Part shown: one piece after another, positions 56,354 to 64,000 of the stretch
How the letters are laid out: every line of letters begins with the position of its first letter
How positions within the stretch are numbered: the first letter of the stretch is position 1
Assembly (NCBI RefSeq): GCF_026151205.1
Contig: NC_087076.1
Coordinates: 13,935,675-13,999,674 of the forward strand
Source of the DNA: Bolinopsis microptera
Taxonomy: Eukaryota > Ctenophora > Tentaculata > Lobata > Bolinopsidae
Length of the DNA: 64,000 nucleotides
Direction of reading: 5' to 3'
The notes under the pieces: model-generated
The model's input: the letters and a program-made list of their open reading frames with translations, nothing else
Databases searched by the model: none
Told to the model about the DNA's origin: nothing
Translations under genes and position numbers: made by a program

Positions 56354-56918
56354 TGTTCGGCTGTTGAAAATGACACCCTGATCTATTAAGATTCAACACC
56401 ATAATATGTAATTTTGATCACAAGTTCTCGCTCTGTCCCAGTGTTTGTATGGATAAGGACAGATCTTTCAATCTTTGAAAAAGGGTCTGCTGCAAAAACG
56501 AGGCTTTCTCAACTGACATCTTACCAATAGTGGAAATGTGGTTCAGTTATTGACCGAGCGCTAGAGTAAACTGTTGCTAATATCACCGGCAATGAAAAAT
56601 ACAATGATATTATTGTTAATTCTTACGGAGGAGTGGAGTCATATTGAGAACTTCTTGCTGGGTGCTCGCCGTGAGGGCATGTACACCTTCCAGATGCAAT
56701 TTTCTTTGTTCTATAAGTGTGATGATAATGAGGGAAGATTTAAATTCAAAAGAAAAAACGGAGCAGCTCACATAATTTTACAGAAAAGTGGAACAGTTCA
56801 CAACAACTTAAAATATTAAATTTAACGGCTGTAGAGCTACAGCAGATCCTCCGTGTGTCTGTTCTGTGTTCTCAGCAGTCCCTCCACCTTTGCTTTTAAT
56901 TCGGCGATTTCTTACTGC

Positions 56919-57347
56919 TTAGGTCGTTGAAGAGCAATTAACAAAGCGAATCCATATCCTTTGATGTGTAGGTCTGAGTCGCACCAGATCCGTATCCCCA
57001 TCGAACAGAATGACAACCCCTATCTTGAATGTGTATCCACGAGATCTGTCGCCCCTTGGCCTTTTTTGATACGTGCCGTCTCCTTTTTTTAGGTTGCTAA
57101 AATTATATTGTCGCATACAATGTACAATAAACTTTCTCTGAATCAAAACAAAATAAAATAAATAGCATCTGTTAAATGTTGGCTTATTCAAAAGGTTTTT
57201 ACTCCAGTTGGCGGGTGTCCAAACCAGGGTAACCAGGGTAACCAGTGTAACAGGGGGTCTTTCAGCAGGGTAGCAACCATCTGCTAGTCTAGTTACGCCC
57301 GGCCTCAAGTTGCAGCCTGGCCTAATTAGCTGCAAGTGCCGCTGCAT
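56919..57347 (-). CDS. Possible exon related to the 52-kb frame
   Basis: The C-terminal part reads RPRGDRSRGYTFKIGVVILF and then DTDLVRLRPTHQRIWIRFVN. This lines up with HLDRSRGYTSKLGIIYIIAV at 52.1-52.2 kb, so both come from one family. The N-terminal half may be intron read-through. Confidence 0.35.
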   Translation of the reverse strand: MQRHLQLIRPGCNLRPGVTRLADGCYPAERPPVTLVTLVTLVWTPANWSKNLLNKPTFNRCYLFYFVLIQRKFIVHCMRQYNFSNLKKGDGTYQKRPRGDRSRGYTFKIGVVILFDGDTDLVRLRPTHQRIWIRFVNCSSTT

Positions 57348-57359
57348 TTTGTCTCTTGC

Positions 57360-58850
57360 ACTTACACCCTCAAAAAACGATAAACGATTCGTTTTTGAAC
57401 TTCTAGGACGCTTGTTTCTTGATCCTGTCTCGAAATATCTCTGCTAACTAGGACTGGCACTAAGGATATTTTCCTTCCTGAAAAATGTAACTCCTGTCAA
57501 ACCTCCTCGGGTATCTTTCATCCGGATTGGCTTAGCTCTAGCCCAAGTGTGAAGTGAGCATATTGTGTTTATTACTTCTTCCACTTGCATTAACCTACTA
57601 TCAATGTAATTAATGGTGGTTATACTTATATTACCTTTATAATTACCCTAAATATAACAACTAAAAGTTGACATTTTTTCAATTGACACGTTTTAAAAAT
57701 GCATTTGTAAAATAAAATCATAAGAGTCCTGACAATTTTCTCAACGAAATGCACATGTCGATATCTTGCCAGGCAATTGTCAATATCCGACTTTGTCCAG
57801 TTTTATTTTTCCCGCTTTTCTGATGTTTGTGTCAGCAGCCATCAGAATTTCTTGCAACTTGTGCAGCTCATTCCGTGTAGATTTTCCCATCTGTACTTGA
57901 TATATTCAAATCGTGTGCCAAAATAGTCTTGTGCGCACACCATTCCATATAGTTGATTTAAAATGCTGTGTATTTTGTTCAAATCAGTGTTTCCCATCAT
58001 CATGTTTGAAAATGGAATTAAACATTTTGTATCTTATTGCAGCATTCAGTAACTTTTGATTAAAGAAACCACCCTCTTGACAATCAAACTGGAGTAACTT
58101 GTGGATTATTTGTCCATCTATCAGGGCGGCAACCCCAGTGCTGGCAGAAACTAAAACAGCCGAGTTGCGTGAGCCTCTTTTGAACGTGTGGCTTATATCT
58201 TGAAATTAACGTAAGCACACCGACAAATGAAGATGAATGGGCGAGTGACGAGAGGAGGATCTAAACCGGCTGGTTCGAACTACTAATTATGATGTATCAA
58301 AATTTATAACCTTTTCCTTAATCCTAAAAGTTGTATCTTGCTGTTCATTTATACTCTATAGTTAGATGTTCGACATTAGTTAATTCTTTAAAATTATTAT
58401 AACCTTTAATGTGCACACTGCAGAGGAAGGGAGCAGAAGTGATAATGACCAGTCTTGTTCTGACCAGCCTCGGAACATGTAATCGGATTTATCTTGGCCC
58501 AGCCTCTCTTAAAAAAAAGTAATCGCATTCTCACCAAATGTCATCTTAAACTTATTTTGGGATTTTTAGATGCTTTCTGACAGCGAAAGTATATCACTGA
58601 GCCACATTTCACCAAATGACTGTTCTGCGTCATTGGTCGAGCTCAATATACCTATAAACTTAAAGTATGCTTAAGGAGTTTACATTTTTTGTCGGAGGGC
58701 TCTTTCAGTCATACCAGAATTGAATCTACTTACACAATATGTAAATACAAACTTGTTCGTTTATCGTGTTCGACAAACTGTTATACTAACAAATAGATTT
58801 ATCGTAAATTATTAAAAAGGTAAACATTACATGAGACTTATTCCCTATTA
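57360..58850. other. No gene seen
   Basis: AT-rich sequence. No frame has a convincing exon on either strand. Short AACCAGGGT tandem units lie just upstream, at 57215-57250. Confidence 0.4.
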
Positions 58851-58874
58851 TATATGATCGTACCATATTGCAAT

Positions 58875-59165
58875 TTACGGAATAATCCGACTACAGCATT
58901 GCTGACCCAGCATGCTCGAAGTCCAATCCAATCCCGAGATATACAGTTCCTGACATTCCTCCACAAAAACAGACAAGTAATTATTAATTTGATTAAAAGA
59001 AATATTATTTTCCTTGTTCTTCATGAACAAAAAAGGAGTAAGACAACATCTTGTCGTAGCAAGGATGTTGATCAACAGAAGCTGTTTTAATCTTTTCCAC
59101 TGACATTCGCTAGGTAGCAAACTTTCCTTGAAGAATTCTGTGCACATGGGCGAGCGAACTAGCAT
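58875..59165 (-). CDS. Transposon-type exon fragments (CTEFFKESLLPSEC and FVEECQELY)
   Basis: The frame begins with PMCTEFFKESLLPSECQWKR, a relative of the exons at 35.8 and 45.2 kb, and ends with NNYLSVFVEECQELYISGLD. The latter string occurs in multicopy transposase-linked proteins of invertebrates. Probably two exon pieces with intron between. Low certainty on borders. Confidence 0.35.
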   Translation of the reverse strand: MLVRSPMCTEFFKESLLPSECQWKRLKQLLLINILATTRCCLTPFLFMKNKENNISFNQINNYLSVFVEECQELYISGLDWTSSMLGQQCCSRIIP

Positions 59166-59550
59166 GATCGTACCATATTGCTATTTGTCTGAAATAAAAT
59201 TAACGGCTGTTGAAGAGCATCTGGTTCTTGACTTGGTTCGTTGATAAGGAGGGCTATATGCTACGTTGACACCGATATTCTCACCCAAACCCGGGAATGT
59301 TTCCATTAAAATCAATGAATTTATAACCACAACTTTCTTGGCAGAAATAACTTGATATTGAGAGTGAGATTGCACGATTAATTATTAAATTTTGGCGGGT
59401 ACATATCACTAAATTATTTGACACTGTTAGACTATTACTGATAACTGTAACTCAGTCTTAGTCTTCCTTAGTCTTCCTTCAAATCTAACAGCTCGTCAGC
59501 GAGTGATGTAATACAATGTAATGCTATCAGATTCTTTGAATAAAAACTTG

Positions 59551-60067
59551 CTAACTTGTATACAAGTTGTTAACGCGTATACAAGTTATTAACACTGTTT
59601 CCTGAATAATGGTTTGACCAGCACACTTAACTTTGTATTGTTTCAATAGATCCTGCATAGTCATATGTTTACAGTTCCAAGACTTGCTCCTAAAAAAGGT
59701 GTCGTAGTTAGATGGTTGCCGGATAATATCTTCTATCAAATTAAAGAATCTTCTTTGGTCCACATTTAACTGAGATTTCTTTCTAATCCCAGCGTAATAT
59801 GGGTCTGCCAGAGGCTTACAAGACGGTGTTATAGAAGTGTTGATTTGTAATTGTGCCACTAATTCATAACGTGACACAACTGAATTTGCCCAGGTCGTCA
59901 GGTCTGTTTTGAAAATAATTCTCAACTTTGTGTACGGCTCCTTAGTCCTTTCCTATCTGAAGAGTCGAATTCAATAAAGTCGACTCTACAGATATTTTCT
60001 TCCATTTTTTTAATGTCTTATCTTCCACAATAAAGTCTGCCAAGTCTGCCACTGCCTTTTTGCTCAT
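59551..60067 (-). CDS. Two-exon gene fragment of unknown function
   Basis: The upstream exon starts MSKKAVADLADFIVEDKTLK (ATG at 60067) and runs to about 59962. The downstream frame, from about 59955, reads ERTKEPYTKLRIIFKTDLTT and continues WANSVVSRYELVAQLQINTS to a stop at 59551, with a WNCKHMTMQDLLKQYKVKC part. The two frames differ by one base, so either a very short intron or an indel lies between them. No domain recognised. Confidence 0.45.
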
Positions 60068-60099
60068 GTAGAAAATACTGGTCAATAGTGGTGGTTTCT

Positions 60100-60722
60100 A
60101 AAAAGACTTTGTTCCTGCAGAAAATTAACTTATTCATTCGTCCTCATCTTTTTTGTGAAGATTTAACATATTAATCATGGGAAAGAATTGTGAAATGAAT
60201 TAATAGAAAAAACATTGCTGTTTATCCAGGTGGGATGTAATATTTTAGAATCGGTTGTTATCTACAAGCATCCTCTAAACTTTACACCCATCAACGGAAT
60301 CTGATATCTGATAATTGTGTGACAGTTTTGAAAGCGATATTACTGCAGCTGGTTCCTTCTTCAATCAGTTTATGTCACCTCAGGATCTTCTTTAAGTGTT
60401 GGGTAATGAGTGTTAACTTATCAATTAATACAATTACTTCCTCAATGGGACTCTCACCGGGTAGAGAGGCCTGCGAACTGTCCCGTCCGAGTCTTTAAGG
60501 AGAATTTCAAGAAATAAATTAAGCATCCTAATTGATTCACCATAGCTATGCCGTCATTCTTAATGTTTTGCAATTATGAAGGGATACCTTTCATATTGTT
60601 TTAAAAACATCCATGTTACTTTGATAGTATATTGCTCTGGTAACCTATCGTCCTCACGGTAGGTGTAAAGTTAGAGAGCAGTGCAGGTGTTCCTTTACGG
60701 AACCATAGCTTTCTATGATCCC
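60100..60722. other. No gene seen
   Basis: AT-rich, no supported exon. Confidence 0.35.
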
Positions 60723-60947
60723 CTAATTGTCAGAGGCTGTAATGAATTTTAGAAATATCTCAAGGATGATTGCTAGAAGATTGGAATCCAGCATTGGTTC
60801 TATCTTGTGGCATCGTATGAGCAAATCAGCAGCACCACTGAAAACGTCCCGCAGTACTCTGGTATTAGGGTGAGTGAGATGATGCCTCCTATCGTTGAAT
60901 CGACCAAGGTTGATAATTCCTTCAATGCGCTGCATCACTTCGTGCAT
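60723..60947 (-). CDS. Exon of an unknown gene (partly duplicated at 62.6 kb)
   Basis: The frame reads MHEVMQRIEGIINLGRFNDR, then NTRVLRDVFSGAADLLIRCH and LLAIILEIFLKFITASDN and a stop. The helix-rich composition looks like real coding sequence. Parts of it reappear around 62636-62660. Confidence 0.45.
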   Translation of the reverse strand: MHEVMQRIEGIINLGRFNDRRHHLTHPNTRVLRDVFSGAADLLIRCHKIEPMLDSNLLAIILEIFLKFITASDN

Positions 60948-61169
60948 AATTCTTGGTTGGCATCAATTAAAATAATTACCGGATGAGTATACAATTTAGC
61001 TTAAGCCGGTTGTTATCTCAACCTGTGTTGTAATATCGTGAGTCGTAACTCAACTCATGGAACCGTGAGTCTTAGCTACTGATTCTGATACAGGGATTAT
61101 GAGGATATTCATTAGCCACGATAAGCTATTTTCGGGGAAGTCTCTATACTTATTAGCATCAATGAGAGT
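60945..61169 (-). repeat. Tandem gene duplication, copy 1 (copy 2 at 62845-63069)
   Basis: About 225 bp are repeated 1.9 kb away in the same orientation at high identity. On the minus strand copy 1 reads LIDANKYRDFPENSLSWLMN; copy 2 has lost two bases (AATAAGGAGAGA against AATAAGTATAGAGA), which breaks the frame. Upstream, the frame EILCIPSGAIELFIKRFCNL (about 61190-61260) resembles EILATPSRAINLFVQRFCIF at 61890-62000, so the duplication also includes diverged exons. Confidence 0.75.
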
Positions 61170-61886
61170 ACAGAGGAGAGCTCTATTGGGTCTTACTAAC
61201 AAGTTACAGAACCTCTTTATAAATAATTCAATAGCCCCTGAGGGAATACACAGAATCTCACTTATTACAATCTAATTCCATATAAATATATTATGTTTGT
61301 TATGAGTGATTTTGAATGTTGGTACGTGGAGGTCCTCGCTCTTAATGTTAAATTTGTCTACGGTACATGTTCCCCGGTGTCTTGATAGGGCAGCCTTGTG
61401 ACTTAATATTTTCCCACACTCACATTTTGGCATTTTAACCATTTTATCCTATTATGCTATATTGTTGTGATCCTGCTTCTTATTTTTCAGGATTACAACT
61501 CTGCTGGAACCTTGCTTCTGTTTGCGTATCTTCTCTTTTTTATTCGTACATTTTACTGAAATTTCTAACACGTACCTACCGTTTCTATGAAGCTTAATTT
61601 TAACATTGTGTTCAACCTCTAGTCTAATGGAATAGAAGGACTAACTTTATATTGTGTAGATTGAAGAGGAATAGGTCAGTATATGGATGATTCGATGTAA
61701 TGACTGGTATACCTTTATGCCAGTTTTAATGTTTCTCTCTCAAGCTATCTGTTGTATTTAAAATAAAGGGTTCACTGACCTTTTTTAATGCAATATTTAA
61801 TCAATTAATTGATAATTTATGTCAATAAGCCCAGATATGCTCTTATGAGGGAAGTCTCTATATGAAGAAGCATTAACAAGGATACA

Positions 61887-62084
61887 TCAGAAAGCTTTAT
61901 TAAAGCTGGTCTTTGACATGGACGGGAGTTTTACCAAAAAAATACAGAATCTCTGTACAAATAAGTTAATGGCCCTAGATGGAGTAGCCAAAATCTCCCC
62001 AATTATAACAGGGTTGAATTCCATACTATACGTGTGTGGTACAAATGATTCCATGAGAGTATTGAGGAAGTTTGGGGTTGTCAA
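61887..62084 (-). CDS. Exon, paralogue of the frame at about 61190-61260
   Basis: The frame reads NTLMESFVPHTYSMEFNPVI, then IGEILATPSRAINLFVQRFC. Its middle matches the frame at 61.2 kb, which supports coding on the minus strand and tandem duplication. Function unknown. Confidence 0.45.
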   Translation of the reverse strand: MTTPNFLNTLMESFVPHTYSMEFNPVIIGEILATPSRAINLFVQRFCIFLVKLPSMSKTSFNKAF

Positions 62085-62677
62085 TTGTTTTTGCCATCCG
62101 TCTTATGAAACCTGCCATGATGGCTGAAATATAGTATTCCGATTTTGAAAACGTATTTCCATTTATCAACGGGTTGTAATGTCTAAACATTTTAAAAGAT
62201 TTTATTGTGTTTAAAAACTTTTAAACATTTCCCCTTTAATTTTTGAAAATTTCCTCTCCACCAACAAAAAACTAAACTAAAAATTTAATTTCTTGGAGAT
62301 TTGTATTCAGGTTATCACCAGTCTGTGATTTGATTTACTTGAAATTACACGCTTGTCACTAACCGACAAGTAAGACTAGGTCAACAAATCTGAAGTTTAT
62401 TCTGAAATATACTATGTTTCTCCCCAGCATCTGCTGCATCAACAAAGGGTATGTTTGTCTTTTCACAAAACAGTGGACACCATGACCGTCACCAGTATTT
62501 ACTATAAATATGGTTGGTGGAAGTACCTGTGCGCTCGATTGAAACTTCTCCCAAAGGTGAATAATGCGGGCTTTGAAAGTAGACTTACTATGGGGAGGTT
62601 CTACATTGGATTAGTAGTCGTTCCTATGAGGTAGCGTTGGTTCTATCTTGTGGCATCGTAGGAGACAATCAGCACAT

Positions 62678-62824
62678 CATTTCACCAACCGAAACTCTCG
62701 TTTCAGCGTCGGCGGGACATGAGATGATTTGTTCCGTTTTAGCCCTTTGTGGTACCTTAGCCCCACAAACATTCCTTGTAACTCTCCCCATGAAAGCTGT
62801 CTCCTTCCTCCTGGCGCAAAGTTG
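62678..62824 (-). repeat. Copy of exon 2 of the 17.5-21.2 kb gene
   Basis: 147 bp match 18050-18196 with about four changes, including the splice donor side and the reading frame (RQLSWGELQGMFVGLRYHKG). It is embedded in the duplicated 60.8/62.6-kb sequence, replacing part of it. The exon stays open (KSSHVPPTLKRE instead of KSSPFPPTLKRE). Confidence 0.85.
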
Positions 62825-63254
62825 CATTCGTAATACTTCGTGCATAATATATATGGTTGTCGTATCAAATAAAATAATTACCGGATGAGTATCAAATTTA
62901 GCTGTAGCCGGTTGTTATCTCAACCTGTGTTGTAATATCGTAAGTCGTAACTCAACTTTTGGAACCGTGAGTCTTAGCTTCTGATTCTGATACAGGGGTC
63001 ATGAGGATATTCATTAGCCACGATAAGCTCTTTTCGGGGAAGTCTCTCCTTATTAGCATCAATGAGAGTACTTAGTGATGTTGTGTTATATTATTGTGAT
63101 GCTGCATCTGCTGCTGAGTTTACATTGTTCGGCATCACAACTCTGTTGGAACCTTGTTCCTCTTTGCGTATCTTTTTATATCCGTATGTTTTAACATGTA
63201 CCTACTACTCTACTACCTATGGTTTCTATGAAGCTCAGTTTCATTTGTTTATTG

Positions 63255-63467
63255 TTATTTGAATATTATTGAACTAGACTTTTCCTCTTCTCTAGCCACT
63301 TCAAACAATGATTTTGCTATTTTGAGGGTCCTATTATTAGCATGAAGTATTTTTCGTATGAACTTTGGCTGGTATTCTGTCAGAGGTATGCAGAGCTTCT
63401 GTTGAATCAATTTCCTACCGAATACCGATGCCTCCTTTCTCAAAGTGCAGGAAGGCTTTACCCACAT
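63255..63467 (-). CDS. Exon, unknown gene
   Basis: The frame reads VKPSCTLRKEASVFGRKLIQ, then PLTEYQPKFIRKILHANNRT and SLFEVAREEEKSSS. Basic and helix-rich. Probably part of the same minus-strand gene region that continues off the window edge. Confidence 0.4.
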   Translation of the reverse strand: MWVKPSCTLRKEASVFGRKLIQQKLCIPLTEYQPKFIRKILHANNRTLKIAKSLFEVAREEEKSSSIIFK

Positions 63468-63749
63468 TCAGTAGTCAGTCCTCTAATCGGAACGACCTAC
63501 CCATACCCATAATCCACATGAGAAACTCTTGAATTATAGGCTAGGTCCAAGTTTCTTGAATTTTCATATTTAGTGGCGTTATGCTTATTTTTTTTAAGAG
63601 TGTCATTTTATGAGTATTCACTGCTCGTATTTGTAAAGCGAGTTCCTTGATAGCGTCTGAATGTGAATACTGCTTTGAATACTTTCTAATGACCCGACTA
63701 TCAAATATTATGAAATCACTCTCAACTGTGTCATATATTTTCGCTAAAC

Positions 63750-63920
63750 ATTTAACTTGAATTTTAGATAATCTTTATGCTTAATCGCAGGCATTTTTAA
63801 ATAACTCTTCCAAACTATTTCCAAGAGGAAGGTAAAATCTTCACACTGTTCAACGATTTCTTTAGAATAGGAAATTTCTGGACAAGGAGACTTTTTCAGA
63901 AAGCGTGTAATTTTTTGGAG
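63750..63920 (-). CDS. Exon near the window edge, unknown gene
   Basis: The minus frame reads FLKKSPCPEISYSKEIVEQC, then EDFTFLLEIVWKSYLKMPAI and KHKDYLKFKLNV with a stop. Composition is protein-like. The upstream part lies beyond 64000. Confidence 0.4.
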
Positions 63921-64000
63921 TACTCACTACCCGTATTAGTAAAGTGAATTCCACGATAGTGTCTAGTTGCCCCTAACCGCCTCATGAAATACAAAAATAG

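Overview
The window looks like nuclear DNA of an invertebrate animal. The sequence is AT-rich, introns are short (about 60-250 nt) with GT..AG borders, and polypyrimidine tracts precede acceptors. I see no bacterial operon signals. There is a dense mix of LINEs, foldback DNA transposons, MITEs and transposase-derived exons. The species cannot be fixed from sequence alone. The transposase families (FLYWCH-MULE, Mutator-like, hAT, PIF/Harbinger-like, TTAA elements) and the jockey-superfamily LINE are typical of cnidarians, sponges, molluscs or lancelets. Host-like genes are few, short-exon and unrecognised. Most coding signal is transposon-derived. || Layout. 1-6 kb: a phase-consistent two-exon gene (2055-3002) inside 40-bp direct repeats, then a run of small phase-2 exons (5006-6350) leading into an exon that becomes reverse-transcriptase sequence. 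6.5-14.6 kb: a four-level nest. A 5'-truncated LINE sits in that exon; it is split by a 6.88-kb TTAA-flanked foldback element with about 560-bp arms and poly-G ends; the foldback holds a nearly intact two-ORF LINE (minus strand) and the 3' end of another LINE. 16-21 kb: PIF/Harbinger-like MITEs and a four-exon minus-strand gene whose intron holds a 2.67-kb TTAA foldback studded with 17-bp palindromes. 22-26 kb: a PB1-like ORF, a palindromic MITE, a Mutator-like transposase fragment and two copies of a two-exon zinc-knuckle mini-gene. 27-31 kb: a foldback element containing a second poly-G-capped element that carries a 1.4-kb TCC-rich tract. 31-34 kb: a decayed multi-exon Mutator-like transposase gene, with a third zinc-knuckle copy. 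37-38.5 kb: a complete MULE insertion with a FLYWCH ORF. 39-53 kb: a mosaic of near-identical duplicated blocks, a hAT remnant, a 2A-like motif, a gene with a collagen-like first exon split by a poly-G MITE, a (GA)n tract and a further poly-G element. 53-56 kb: a PD-(D/E)XK-like exon and a PIF/Harbinger-like foldback. 56-64 kb: minus-strand exons of unknown genes, tandemly duplicated and partly decayed. || The strongest finding is the ORF1/ORF2 junction of the LINE at 10.9 kb. ORF2 has no ATG before its conserved endonuclease start and lies in the -1 frame of ORF1. The overlap holds a classical A AAA AAC slippery heptamer two codons before the ORF1 stop, followed after 5 nt by a 10-bp stem. 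This indicates programmed -1 frameshifting to make an ORF1-ORF2 fusion. The second theme is a set of foldback elements whose ends are capped by G homopolymers although their target duplications differ.
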